DNA of 34,529 bases, taken from contig CALHVG010000023.1 in assembly GCA_938039145.1 (NCBI GenBank), forward strand, positions 1 to 34,529, read 5' to 3'. Position 1 is the stretch's first letter; every line of letters starts with the position of its first letter. The notes beneath the pieces are model-generated. The model did not search any database. It was given only the letters and a program-made list of their open reading frames with translations, and had not been told where the DNA came from. Both the position numbers and the translations under genes were made by a program. The stretch is from an uncultured Treponema sp. (GTDB lineage: Bacteria; Spirochaetota; Spirochaetia; Treponematales; Treponemataceae). Shown here piece by piece: positions 15,291-24,415 of the stretch.

Positions 15291-18200
15291 ATGGCTTTTA
15301 ATGAAATCTTTTCTTCATTCATCGGGAATCTGTTCAAAAAAAGCGAAGAGCGGATTCGCTTTTTGTCGCTGACGGAATCTTTGATGAATCAGCTGCCCTC
15401 GTTTTTTGATGCCGATGTGGAAAAAATAAATCTTCAGGATAATTATTCTCCGCTAAAGCCGTTTATAAATATTATCGAATTAAATAAACCTTCCAAAGAA
15501 ATGCTTGAAAAATCTGCGTATTCTTTGCAAAAGCGGATTTTTGAATCCTATTTTAAATACGGAATTGCAGACGAACGCCAGGACATGATAATCGACGAAG
15601 AAATCGATTACGAAAAAAAGCGGGTAAGAGAAACTGTGCTTACGCTTCTTTATCATTTGTTTGACAAGGACGTAATAGTTCTGAACGCACAGCTTTTGGG
15701 GCAGGAAGCTATAGAAATCATAAAAATCCTTGAGAAAAGCGAATTTTACGGACGGATAATATTCTGTTTTGATTCCATAAAAATTGAAAGCGCCCCCAAA
15801 AATGTTATCGATTTTTTTGAGGAAATCTCAAATCAGAATAATTTCTACGATATTTCCAACATAAAAGACAAAACCGATTTGGCGAAAAATTTTTCCTGCC
15901 AAATTGAAAGTGTTCCCAATTTTGAAGTTCTCTTCAAATCTTTGAAGAACAACAGGCTTTTCCTTGCGCTTGACCAAAATTTGAATCTGGCGCAGTGGAC
16001 GGCTGAAAATATCGAACGCTTAGGCTATACGGCGGCACAAAAGCGAATCCTTAACATGGAACTGGGAATTGCGTTTTATCTTTCCGGCAAAAACGACGAA
16101 GCATCGCTTTTTTTCAACAATGTGCTGGAATCTCAGTATGACGATGCAACGGATATTGCCGCATTGATTTATCTTTCAAAACTCATGATGCGCAAAAAAT
16201 CTAATCCTACGGCGTTAAAATATGCAGCCCTTGCGGAACAACGCCTTCAATCTGACAAAAAATCGTCGTCCTATGCCATTGTAAAAATGATTGGCTATCT
16301 GATAACGGAGCGCGCAGCCAAAGACAAATCGATAGAAAAATATCGGGAAATATTGAGTCTTCTTAAACGGCACAAACTGATGAACAATTACGTTAAAACG
16401 GCTCTTGTGGTTCCCTGGATTACGTTGGTAAGCAAAGAGTACAGGGAACTTGTAATGGAAAAAGTTGACGAAGCGTACGAATTGGCAAAAAAGCTCGATA
16501 ACCGCTTTGAACTTTCTACAGCCTGCCATTGGAAGGGAATAATTCTTTCGTATATGGGAAAAACCGGAGAAGCGCTGGATTGGTACTTCAAGTGCAATTC
16601 CCTGCGTTCCGAAATAGGAAATCTGCTTGCCGTCATAAAAATCCGGAACGGACTTTCTTACGAGGCATTGATAAGTGCCGAATACGACAGCGCATACGAT
16701 TTGATAAACAGTTTTATCGGGCGGCTGGGCGAAGTTGACGACTACACTGAAATTCTGAACACGCTCAAAAATATTACGTTTGCGCTTTTTTATGTTCGCC
16801 ATTTTGACGATGCGTACAAAATCCTTCAAAAAATAATTCATTTTATTCATCTTTTTAATCTTGAAGACACTACTTACGATTCCTTTGTTCCCGAATCCAA
16901 CGACATGATGATTTACAAAACGTTCATCGAGTTGGAACGCGGCGACATTACAAGGGCAAAAATAAATCTTTTGAACGTGATTCACAACGGACGGGTGATA
17001 ACGCCAATCGAAAAGCCTTCGATTTTCTGCCTGGAAGCTCTGCTTGCGGCGGAAGAACGGGAAATCGAGCTTTCAAGAGAAAAATTCGAAGAATACAAAA
17101 AAAGTTTTTTGGAAGTCGGCGAAACGCAGGAACATCGTCTTGTGTTCATGTACTACGAATATGCAAAAACTCTTGAATCTGTCGGCGAAAAGGAACTTTC
17201 CGCTTTGTATTTTAAGGAAGGCTTGGAACTTGCGGCAAAAAAGAACCTAAGTTTTTACACAAAATTCAAGACGGATTTGACTTTGGAAGAATATTTTGAC
17301 GACTACGTTCTGCTTGAGCCTTTGAACTTAAATCTTGGCGCGCTTGAAGAAAAAGCCGAAAAACAAAGATTGATGAACCAACTTCAGGGAACGCTGTTCA
17401 ATTATCAGTTTTTGAACAAAATAATGGGATTTGCCGCAGCTTCAGCCAACGCCAAAACATTTGTGTACAACACCGTGCTTGCAGGCGTTGATTACACGAT
17501 GGCGGACGCGATTTTCATTTACGAAAAAACGGATTCCGGCTGGGAAAATCTTTCGTCGTCCGCGCAGGAAGTTTTTTCAAAAACGCCCGGAACTGACGTA
17601 TGGGAAAACATAATAAGAGAAAAAGAGCCGATAAAAAATGCGAAACTCCGGTTTGACAAAAATCTTCAGGCATATACGGCAAACCTTTCTAAATTCGGTT
17701 TTACGGGCGGCTTCATAATTTATCCGAACAGGCAAAATCCTTTGAGCGCGGAAACGATAAACGTTCTGAACATTGCGCTTTCGAATATTCAGTCGCAGCT
17801 GGTCATGTTCAAGCAGAACGAACATCTTATTTACATTTCTTCAACAGACCCGCTTTCAATGCTGAAAAATCGGCGGGCGCTTCAGGAATTTATTTCTTTG
17901 GAAAACGAACGCCTTCGCCGGTACAAGTCCAAGCGGAAATTCGTTGTGCAGGAAACGGTCGCATTTATCGACTTGGATAATTTTAAATATTACAACGATA
18001 CTTTCGGGCACGATGCGGGCGACCTTTTAATATCGAAATTCGGTCAGCTTTTGAAAAACGTTTTTAGAAGGGTGGATTTTATTGCGCGTTTCGGAGGAGA
18101 CGAATTTGTGGTGATTCTTTCGGATGCGTCATGCGAAGAAGCAAAGCGTGTTGGAGAAAGACTTTTTGAATCTCTGAAAAACTCAAAATATTTCATTCCT

Positions 18201-18443
18201 GAACTGGAAAGTTTTCTTTGCCACAAAGTTTCGATTCCCAAAAGAAGGCTCATGGGATTCAGCATGGGAATATGTTCCAATTACGATTTAAAAGAAACTT
18301 CGGATTTGGAGCAGGTTTTAACAAATGCAGACCGGGCTTTGTACCATTCAAAAAAACACGGAAAAGGTGCCATCTCAATTTGGAACGAAATGAAAGATTC
18401 AGTTCCGTTCGGGAAAAATCGGCATAAAAAAACGGAATTCTAA
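15291..18443 (+). CDS. TPR-solenoid diguanylate cyclase (GGDEF domain)
   Basis: The protein is 1050 residues, with no transmembrane segment or signal peptide. Residues ~260-720 are degenerate helical TPR-like repeats (for example AFYLSGKNDEASLFFNNVL, SYMGKTGEALDWYFKCNSLR). A region around 740-860 resembles a GAF-type sensor, and a short linker leads to the GGDEF domain. The active site GGDEF is intact at 935-939, and the inhibitory I-site RRVD (926-929) sits five residues before it, so c-di-GMP synthesis with product feedback is expected. The frame is open upstream to 15216, but the ATG at 15291 lies just after a good -10 box and is preferred. A TetR-family gene follows after 2 nt. Confidence 0.88.
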   Translation: MAFNEIFSSFIGNLFKKSEERIRFLSLTESLMNQLPSFFDADVEKINLQDNYSPLKPFINIIELNKPSKEMLEKSAYSLQKRIFESYFKYGIADERQDMIIDEEIDYEKKRVRETVLTLLYHLFDKDVIVLNAQLLGQEAIEIIKILEKSEFYGRIIFCFDSIKIESAPKNVIDFFEEISNQNNFYDISNIKDKTDLAKNFSCQIESVPNFEVLFKSLKNNRLFLALDQNLNLAQWTAENIERLGYTAAQKRILNMELGIAFYLSGKNDEASLFFNNVLESQYDDATDIAALIYLSKLMMRKKSNPTALKYAALAEQRLQSDKKSSSYAIVKMIGYLITERAAKDKSIEKYREILSLLKRHKLMNNYVKTALVVPWITLVSKEYRELVMEKVDEAYELAKKLDNRFELSTACHWKGIILSYMGKTGEALDWYFKCNSLRSEIGNLLAVIKIRNGLSYEALISAEYDSAYDLINSFIGRLGEVDDYTEILNTLKNITFALFYVRHFDDAYKILQKIIHFIHLFNLEDTTYDSFVPESNDMMIYKTFIELERGDITRAKINLLNVIHNGRVITPIEKPSIFCLEALLAAEEREIELSREKFEEYKKSFLEVGETQEHRLVFMYYEYAKTLESVGEKELSALYFKEGLELAAKKNLSFYTKFKTDLTLEEYFDDYVLLEPLNLNLGALEEKAEKQRLMNQLQGTLFNYQFLNKIMGFAAASANAKTFVYNTVLAGVDYTMADAIFIYEKTDSGWENLSSSAQEVFSKTPGTDVWENIIREKEPIKNAKLRFDKNLQAYTANLSKFGFTGGFIIYPNRQNPLSAETINVLNIALSNIQSQLVMFKQNEHLIYISSTDPLSMLKNRRALQEFISLENERLRRYKSKRKFVVQETVAFIDLDNFKYYNDTFGHDAGDLLISKFGQLLKNVFRRVDFIARFGGDEFVVILSDASCEEAKRVGERLFESLKNSKYFIPELESFLCHKVSIPKRRLMGFSMGICSNYDLKETSDLEQVLTNADRALYHSKKHGKGAISIWNEMKDSVPFGKNRHKKTEF

Positions 18444-18445
18444 AA

Positions 18446-19129
18446 ATGGCAAGAAAACGGCTTTCGCAGGAACTCATAATAAATGCATTTTTGTATTCGG
18501 CTTTTGAAAAAAGCGCAGGTTCAACGTCTTTGCAGGACATTGCATTTTCTCTCGGAATTCAAAAAGCGTCTTTGTACAATTATTTTCACAGCAAAGAAGA
18601 AATGTATTTTTCCGCCATCGATTATTGCCGAATTTACCTTGATTCCGTGAATTTTTTGCCCGACAACCTTATGGACGGCGGACAGATTTACAAAATCGAA
18701 ATAAAAGAAGCGTTCAGAAAGATTTTTAAACGGTACGTTCAGCTTTGCGAATCAGAACCGATTTTTCAGATTTACAGTTTTGTGAATTCGGAACAGTATT
18801 TTAACGGGAAAATTACAAAAATAATCGACGGCGAATTTTTTAAGATAAAAAGCGGAATTCTTGAACTTTTGCGGGGCTTTGAGGATTCCGGCGCGGTAAG
18901 CCTTCCTGAAAACGGACTTTTGCGCAGTTTTGCTTCAAATTTTACGTCGTCGTTTCTTTACCAATTGAGCTCATACATAATGCACAAAAAAGAAGTCGTG
19001 CGGCAAAATCCCGAAACCGGAGCCGGAAGCCTTTTTGCGCTTCCGACTGACGAAGATGCAATCGAAGCTGTGATGAGCCTTTCCGATTTTTATGTAGACC
19101 TTATTTTGAATCAGGAACAGAAAATCTAA
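18446..19129 (+). CDS. TetR/AcrR-family transcriptional regulator
   Basis: The protein is 227 residues. The N-terminal helix-turn-helix is typical: STSLQDIAFSLGIQKASLYNYFHSKEEMYFSAI. The remaining ~170 residues are helical, with no recognisable ligand signature. It begins 2 nt after the GGDEF stop codon and is surely cotranscribed with it, an unusual pairing that may link a ligand-responsive repressor to c-di-GMP output. Its own upstream region is the GGDEF gene's coding sequence, so autoregulation would act at the GGDEF promoter around 15255. Confidence 0.85.
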   Translation: MARKRLSQELIINAFLYSAFEKSAGSTSLQDIAFSLGIQKASLYNYFHSKEEMYFSAIDYCRIYLDSVNFLPDNLMDGGQIYKIEIKEAFRKIFKRYVQLCESEPIFQIYSFVNSEQYFNGKITKIIDGEFFKIKSGILELLRGFEDSGAVSLPENGLLRSFASNFTSSFLYQLSSYIMHKKEVVRQNPETGAGSLFALPTDEDAIEAVMSLSDFYVDLILNQEQKI

Positions 19130-19276
19130 GCGGAAAAACAATGTTCCCGCCTGAAAGTGAAATATTTTTATTTTCGATAAAAATCTGCTGAAAACGAAAA
19201 TATGCGGAACCTGCCGATTTTAAAAATCATTCCGATTTATAAAAAATCCGTTCAAAAAAGTAATGTTTTTTACAAG

Positions 19277-19315
19277 AAAAAAAAGCCGAAAATGTTCTGT
19301 CAAAAATGTTCGGCT
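19277..19315 (-). terminator. Rho-independent terminator of the dCMP deaminase gene
   Basis: On the minus strand AGCCGAA (19309-19315) pairs with TTCGGCT (19284-19290) and is followed by a T run (A run at 19277-19283). The plus-strand reading lacks a full T tract, though it may also slow transcription arriving from the TetR gene. The remainder of 19130-19396 shows nothing else recognisable. Confidence 0.75.
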
Positions 19316-19396
19316 AAAAATCTATGTCTTCATGGAAAAAAACGCAATCATAAAATCGGCAAATATGTTTTGCCGTGAATCCTGCAATTTTACCGC

Positions 19397-19891
19397 CTAA
19401 AGTTTTATTTCCAGTTTGCGTCCTGTCGGCTGATATTTGTAATATCTAACGCCAGCCGCATTGAACATCCGCTTTGAAGCTTCCACGGACGGCGTTCCGT
19501 CGTATTTGTTGTCGGCAAAAACCAGATTGCGTATTCCGGCTTGGATTATGGCTTTTGCGCACTCATTGCACGGAAAAAGTGTTACGTACATTTTTGAACC
19601 TTCAAGACTTCCGCCTCTGTAGTTCAGGATTGCGTTCAGTTCGCTATGCGTAACAAACGGATATTTTGTATCCAATTGGTCGCCTTCCCTTGACCACGGA
19701 AATTCATCGTCGGAACAGCCTTTCGGAAGTCCGTTGTATCCTATCGAAAGAATTTTATTGTCATCGCTGACAATGCAAGCTCCTACCTGCGTGTTCGGGT
19801 CTTTTGAACGGAAACTTGCAAGATGTGCAACTCCCATAAAATATTCATCCCACGAAATATAGTCCTTGCGTTTAAAAATACTGTCTTCCAT
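19397..19891 (-). CDS. Deoxycytidylate (dCMP) deaminase family protein
   Basis: The protein is 164 residues, the usual length. Zinc-binding motifs are HSELNAIL (His and catalytic Glu, a variant of HAE) and PCNEC. NTQVGACIVSDDNKILSIGYNGLPKGCSDDEFPW is diagnostic for the dCMP deaminase branch (ComEB-like). It converts dCMP to dUMP, feeding dTMP synthesis, and so relates functionally to the pyrimidine genes about 1.3 kb away, though on the opposite strand. GGAG lies upstream of the ATG at 19891. It follows the outer-membrane protein gene after a terminator, so it is probably a separate unit. Confidence 0.92.
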   Translation of the reverse strand: MEDSIFKRKDYISWDEYFMGVAHLASFRSKDPNTQVGACIVSDDNKILSIGYNGLPKGCSDDEFPWSREGDQLDTKYPFVTHSELNAILNYRGGSLEGSKMYVTLFPCNECAKAIIQAGIRNLVFADNKYDGTPSVEASKRMFNAAGVRYYKYQPTGRKLEIKL

Positions 19892-19990
19892 CTGATGTTC
19901 TCCGTAAATGAAAGATTTTCCGGCTGTGCACGAAAAATCGCGGCACGGTCAGAAGCGGTTGATTTCAAACTGCCGAATGAAAACCCGCTG

Positions 19991-20040
19991 AAAAATGCGC
20001 TTAGACTGATTCGGAAACATTCCTAAAAACGCTAAGCGCA
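19991..20040 (-). terminator. Rho-independent terminator of the outer-membrane protein gene
   Basis: TGCGCTTA (20033-20040 read on the minus strand) pairs with TAAGCGCA (19996-20003), an 8-bp stem with a long loop, followed by five T residues on the minus strand. Confidence 0.65.
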
Positions 20041-20050
20041 TCGTTTTTGA

Positions 20051-21079
20051 TTAAAAACTGTGGGAATAGCTCAATGCAATTCGCTTGAAATACCATTCCG
20101 TTCCCGTAGTGGTAAAAGCTGAATCTGGGAGCTTTTCGTCGTAGACGGCAAATGCCTTGCGTCCGCAGAAATTAAGCAGAACCGTAAGCGTATCTTTTTT
20201 GGTGAACGAAAGTTGTCCCATAAGGCTTGCGTTAAGTTCAGGAAGCGAAGCCCTGTATTTTTCGTTAATATAAACGCTGTCTTTGTAATAGCGCTCGCTT
20301 TCAAAAACGATTCCTACTCGGCTGAGCATCAAAGGCATTTTGTAAGCAAGGATGGCTTGCTGATATTCCTTAAGTCCGTTTACTTTATTTCCAGTAAGCT
20401 GCCATTTCCACGGGGTTTTGTCCGCAACTCCGGTCAATCCTTCGTAATAAACCTGATAAGAATACATCATCTGAACGTGCGTCCAGTCGCCCTGGAAAAT
20501 TGCGCCGGTGTCGAACTGGAATGTTCCCTGAAACCAGAACCTTGTAAAAAGATGCTCAAACGGAGAAAGAGCTTCATAATTGTTTGTATTTTCTAAAGTC
20601 GGGGAATACACGGACATTCCGCCTTTCAGTAGATTTCCCAAATCCCAGCCGGTTCCAAGTTGAAAGCCGCCGCTGAACACAAGGAAAGGAACGGGCGTAA
20701 ATGAAAGCGATGTCGTCGGCATAATTGATACCGGCGTAATTTCGATTTTTTCAGTCAGTTCAACGGATGCGTCTTTTACAAGAAAATGACTTCCAAGCGG
20801 AGTCGGAATTGTGTAAGTTCCGTAAAAATTGAACCGTCCCTCTATGCCGTTGTAAATGCCTGTTGTCGGCGCAAACTGAACAACATCTTTTTCGACAATT
20901 CCGGTCTGAACATTTTTTGCCTTCGGATAATATGCAAGATCCAAAGAAAGACCGAAATCGATGTTTTTCAGTTTTTGATTTCCGGAAGCCTTGGACATTT
21001 CGGTTGTTCCTTGTGTTCCGTCCGCAAATAAGGCGGCTGCAAAAAGCAAGCCGGCGACAAAATAAAAAATCTTCTTCAT
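20051..21079 (-). CDS. Putative outer-membrane beta-barrel protein
   Basis: The protein is 342 residues. The start at 21079 gives a clean signal peptide, KKIFYFVAGLLFAAALFADG, and has GGAG upstream; the frame stays open to 21235 but that stretch is promoter DNA. The mature protein is rich in alternating aromatic/polar strands (FNFYGTYTIPTPLGSHFLVKDASVEL, TRFWFQGTFQFDTGAIFQGDW) and ends in IALSYSHSF; a terminal Phe is typical of barrels inserted by the BAM machinery. No specific family is recognised; related treponemal porin-like proteins are possible. It carries its own promoter and terminator. Localisation is inferred. Confidence 0.75.
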   Translation of the reverse strand: MKKIFYFVAGLLFAAALFADGTQGTTEMSKASGNQKLKNIDFGLSLDLAYYPKAKNVQTGIVEKDVVQFAPTTGIYNGIEGRFNFYGTYTIPTPLGSHFLVKDASVELTEKIEITPVSIMPTTSLSFTPVPFLVFSGGFQLGTGWDLGNLLKGGMSVYSPTLENTNNYEALSPFEHLFTRFWFQGTFQFDTGAIFQGDWTHVQMMYSYQVYYEGLTGVADKTPWKWQLTGNKVNGLKEYQQAILAYKMPLMLSRVGIVFESERYYKDSVYINEKYRASLPELNASLMGQLSFTKKDTLTVLLNFCGRKAFAVYDEKLPDSAFTTTGTEWYFKRIALSYSHSF

Positions 21080-21108
21080 AATTACTCCAAAATAATAAAA
21101 TTGTATTA

Positions 21109-21137
21109 ATAATATGAGAAAAAAAACATAATTACAA
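21109..21137 (-). promoter_or_regulatory. Candidate promoter of the outer-membrane protein gene
   Basis: On the minus strand, TTGTAA (21132-21137), a 17-bp spacer and TATTAT (21109-21114), giving a leader of about 25 nt that contains the Shine-Dalgarno. Confidence 0.55.
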
Positions 21138-21182
21138 TGCTCGGCTTTGCAACCTGGGAGCCGAAAGACGGCGGTGCGTTTG

Positions 21183-21211
21183 TTTACCCTTTTGCGTTTT
21201 CCCACTATGAT
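21183..21211 (+). promoter_or_regulatory. Candidate promoter of pyrF, predicted leaderless
   Basis: TTTACC (21183-21188), a 17-bp spacer and TATGAT (21206-21211), ending 7 nt before the ATG at 21219. Confidence 0.5.
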
Positions 21212-21218
21212 TGTCTTT

Positions 21219-22148
21219 ATGATAAGCAGACACAAAATGCAGGAACTTAAGGAATCCGCAGATAAAAACGGGCCTTTGTGCGTCGGACTTGATACGGATT
21301 TGTCTTACATTCCTGAATCCGTAAAAAATGCCGCCGGAAGTGCGGAAGAAGCCGTTCTTTCTTATAACAAGGCGATAATCCGAAGAATTGCTGCCGACAA
21401 AACCGCCTGCTGCTGTAAAATCCAGATTGCATATTACGAAGCGATGGGGCTGAAAGGGCTTAAAGTTTATGCGGAAACATTAAAGGCTGTAAAAGATGCA
21501 GGGCTTATTGCAATAAGCGACATAAAACGGGGCGATATTTCTGCAACGGGAGCCGCCTATGCAAAAGCCCATTTTTCCGGTGATTTTGAAACCGACATAA
21601 TCACAGTAAATCCGTACATGGGATTTGATACGCTTTTGCCGTTTTTGGAATACGCATCGCCTGACAAAGGCGGAAAAGGTATTTTTGTGCTTTTGTGCAC
21701 GTCCAATCCGGGAATGACGGATTTGGAGAGGCAGGAACTAAAATCGGGTGGGTTTTTGTTCGAACGTGCAGGAGATGAAATCTCTCGAATTAACGGCGAA
21801 CTTAAAAAAATCTATCCTGCTCAAACTTGCGGAACTGTAGGCGCAGTAGTCGGTGCAACCCAAGAAAAAGATGCCCGTCATCTTAGAGATAAATATCCTG
21901 AGACATTTTTCTTGATTCCCGGCTATGGAGCACAAGGCGGAGATGCAAAAGTTGCGGCGATTCTGCTGGAAAAATGCGGCGGAACGGTAAATTCCAGCCG
22001 AGGAATTCTTTGCGCTTGGAAAAATGACAAAGAACTTTCCAAAAAACGAGAGTCGGGGATTCTTACAATGGAAGACATCGCAGATTCCGCAGCAAGGGCG
22101 GCGGTTTTTAGCAAGCAGGATTTACTGAACGCAATGCATTCCGTGTAA
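21219..22148 (+). CDS. pyrF: Orotidine 5'-phosphate decarboxylase, type 2
   Basis: The protein is 309 residues, long as in the PyrF subfamily 2. Motifs are PLCVGLDTDLSYIP, ISDIKRGDISATGAAYAKAHF (the catalytic Lys-Asp network), VNPYMGFDTLLPFL, GAVVGATQ and LIPGYGAQGG. It catalyses the last step of UMP synthesis. The frame is open to 21147, but the ATG at 21219 lies just after a candidate -10 and leaves the usual short N-terminus; the ATG at 21237 is an alternative. The next gene, 104 bp downstream, encodes the preceding pathway oxidoreductase. Confidence 0.93.
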   Translation: MISRHKMQELKESADKNGPLCVGLDTDLSYIPESVKNAAGSAEEAVLSYNKAIIRRIAADKTACCCKIQIAYYEAMGLKGLKVYAETLKAVKDAGLIAISDIKRGDISATGAAYAKAHFSGDFETDIITVNPYMGFDTLLPFLEYASPDKGGKGIFVLLCTSNPGMTDLERQELKSGGFLFERAGDEISRINGELKKIYPAQTCGTVGAVVGATQEKDARHLRDKYPETFFLIPGYGAQGGDAKVAAILLEKCGGTVNSSRGILCAWKNDKELSKKRESGILTMEDIADSAARAAVFSKQDLLNAMHSV

Positions 22149-22252
22149 TTGCCCAAATAAATTTGGAACTGTCTTGAAAGTCGGATACTTTCGGGGCAGT
22201 TCGTGCAACAAAAAACGTGTTCGCCGTAACGAGCATTATCAGGAGAGTAAAA

Positions 22253-24106
22253 TTGTCAAAATCCATCACCGACTGCGAAGAAAATCCCCGTCCTGTTTTT
22301 TCGACGGGAACTGTAAATCTTTGTGAAATTGTCCCGGAAGCAAAACCCGAAGGTTCTGTATGGCGGCTAAAAATCTGCACCAAGGGAAAAGATGCAAAAC
22401 TTCCTTTGCCGGGGCAATTTTTCATGCTCCGGTCGCAAAAAAGCCAACTGCTTTTAGCAAGACCAATCAGTGTTTTTCATGCAGAAAAATCGATATGCGG
22501 AGTCGAGGTAAGTTTCCTGATTTTATTGAAAGGAAAAGGCACTGCCGAACTCTGTTCGCTGGATGCAGGCGACAAAGTTCAGATGCTCGGTCCTGTAGGA
22601 AACGTTTTTCCCGAACCGAGAAGCGTTTTTGACGGCGGAACGGATTTTTCGGAAAAATCGGACGAATCGTATCTTTCGGAAAAAGTGCTTATCGTCGGAG
22701 GCGGAATTGGGGTCGCTCCGGTGGCAAATTTCGCCGAATCTCTTCCTGAAAAATCCTACGATTTTATAGCCTGTTTTAGAAGCGGTTTTTACGGGCTTGA
22801 CCACATAAGTCCAGCCTCGCTTACAATAACCACAGATGACGGTTCTGCAGGAATCAAGGGAATGGTTACAGAAGCCGTCGATTCGGAAAAAATAAAAAAA
22901 TCAGGCTACAAGGCTGTATACGCCTGCGGACCTGCGCCAATGCTTGAATACATAAAAAACATTTCCGAAAAAGCGGGCGTGCCTTGCTGGATAAGCATGG
23001 AATCCAAAATGGCGTGCGGAGTGGGGGCTTGTCTTGGTTGCGTTATTCCGACGGCGGAAGGAAATCTTCGCTGCTGCAAAGACGGACCTGTGTTCAACTC
23101 AAAAATATTGTCGTTTCCAAAATCAAAGCCGAGCCTGATTTTCAAATCGGAAAAACAAACGCAGTCGGAAAATCCGGATTTGTCCGTTTTGGCAGGAAAA
23201 ATAAAATTCAAAAATCCGCTCATAGGTTCTTCCGGGACATTCGGTTACGGGGCGGAGTACGGTGCGGTTTTTGACGTGAACAGACTGGGCGGAATCGTTT
23301 CAAAAGGACTGACCCTTGAAGCACGGGATGGAAATTCCGGAACAAGACTTTGGGAAACCCCAAGCGGTTTGATGAATTCAATCGGTCTTCAGAATCCGGG
23401 AATTCCGCATTTTATCGAACACGAACTTCCCGAAATGCTGAAACTTTCGCCCGTCGCAATTGCAAATCTTTCAGGCTCAAGCCTTGAGACATACATCGAA
23501 GGCGCAAAACTTCTTGAAAAAACTGAAATTCCAATAATCGAACTGAACATTTCTTGTCCGAACGTAAGCGCCGGCGGTGCCGCATTCGGAATGAATTGCG
23601 ATTCGGCGCAAAAAATCGTATCTGAAATTCGTGCCGTAACAAAAAAGCCCTTGTGGGTAAAACTTACTCCGCAGGCAAAAGAACTGAACGAAGTCGCGCT
23701 TTCCTGCATAGAATCCGGAGCGGATGCGATAAGCTTATGCAATTCTTTTCAGGGTGTCGCAATAGACGTTGAAACGGGGCGTCCTGTTTTCGAAAAAATA
23801 AAAGCGGGATTCGGAGGTCCTGCCGTCCGTCCGATTGCGGTTCGTCTTGTTTGGGAACTTTACGAAACCATCTTGAAACTTCCAAAAGAATCGCAAGTTC
23901 CGATAATTGCGATTGGCGGAATCGCAAATTGGAAAGACGTAATCGAATTTATTATGGCAGGCGCAACTTTGGTTCAAGTGGGAACAAGCACGTTCTCAAA
24001 TCCGTTTACAATGCCGGAATGTATTGATGGGATTGCCTCTTACATGAAAAGGAAAGGAATAAAATCTTTGGAAGAAATTCGGGGAATTGCTCATTTTGGA
24101 AGTTAG
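22253..24106 (+). CDS. PyrK-PyrD fusion: electron-transfer subunit fused to class 1B dihydroorotate dehydrogenase
   Basis: The protein is 617 residues. Residues ~1-290 are PyrK-like: an FAD-binding barrel (LPGQFFMLR), an NAD-binding GGGIGVAPVANF, and a [2Fe-2S] site with Cys255, Cys260, Cys263 and Cys275. Residues ~305-617 are PyrD class 1B: GSSGTFGYG, LNISCPNVSAGG with the catalytic Cys435, WVKLTPQ and AIGGIANWKDVIEFIMAGATLVQVGT. In most bacteria PyrK and PyrD are separate subunits of an NAD-dependent complex; here they form one chain. The start is TTG at 22253, with AGGAG at 22241-22245 placed 7 nt upstream; the GTG at 22217 has no ribosome site and adds residues unlike the family. The cytoplasmic enzyme oxidises dihydroorotate to orotate. 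Confidence 0.92.
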   Translation: MSKSITDCEENPRPVFSTGTVNLCEIVPEAKPEGSVWRLKICTKGKDAKLPLPGQFFMLRSQKSQLLLARPISVFHAEKSICGVEVSFLILLKGKGTAELCSLDAGDKVQMLGPVGNVFPEPRSVFDGGTDFSEKSDESYLSEKVLIVGGGIGVAPVANFAESLPEKSYDFIACFRSGFYGLDHISPASLTITTDDGSAGIKGMVTEAVDSEKIKKSGYKAVYACGPAPMLEYIKNISEKAGVPCWISMESKMACGVGACLGCVIPTAEGNLRCCKDGPVFNSKILSFPKSKPSLIFKSEKQTQSENPDLSVLAGKIKFKNPLIGSSGTFGYGAEYGAVFDVNRLGGIVSKGLTLEARDGNSGTRLWETPSGLMNSIGLQNPGIPHFIEHELPEMLKLSPVAIANLSGSSLETYIEGAKLLEKTEIPIIELNISCPNVSAGGAAFGMNCDSAQKIVSEIRAVTKKPLWVKLTPQAKELNEVALSCIESGADAISLCNSFQGVAIDVETGRPVFEKIKAGFGGPAVRPIAVRLVWELYETILKLPKESQVPIIAIGGIANWKDVIEFIMAGATLVQVGTSTFSNPFTMPECIDGIASYMKRKGIKSLEEIRGIAHFGS

Positions 24107-24415
24107 CATAATTTTGGGGCATTGCAAAAACGAAAATAAATGGAACGTATTTTCTTTCCGTGCAAAATTTGTTTGTGAAAAAGCGGCGTTTTAATGCGGA
24201 ATCTGTAAAAATATTTCCGCCTGAAAACAGCAATTTTTCGATTCCTAGATTTTTGCCTTATCGATAAAATTTGCGGTTTTCAAATAAACTGCGACTTTCT
24301 CTTTCGGAAACTCGCTTATTGAAGGCATTTTTTCATTACATTGCAAAAATGCGGAAATTCGCCAATCCTCGCCTTTTGAAAAAGACTTGCGGTTGTCGAA
24401 TTTTAGCGAACGCTT
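24107..24415. other. Convergent intergenic region with no recognised element
   Basis: This AT-rich DNA lies between the ends of the pyrKD fusion (+) and the DAHP synthase gene (-). A 6-bp inverted repeat GCGGAA/TTCCGC occurs near 24196-24222 but has no T tract, and no convincing terminator, RNA gene or reading frame was found. Confidence 0.5.

Noticed and set aside
21080..21235. 52-residue extension of the outer-membrane protein
   Set aside because: The signal peptide and GGAG identify the start at 21079, and the extension overlaps both divergent promoters.
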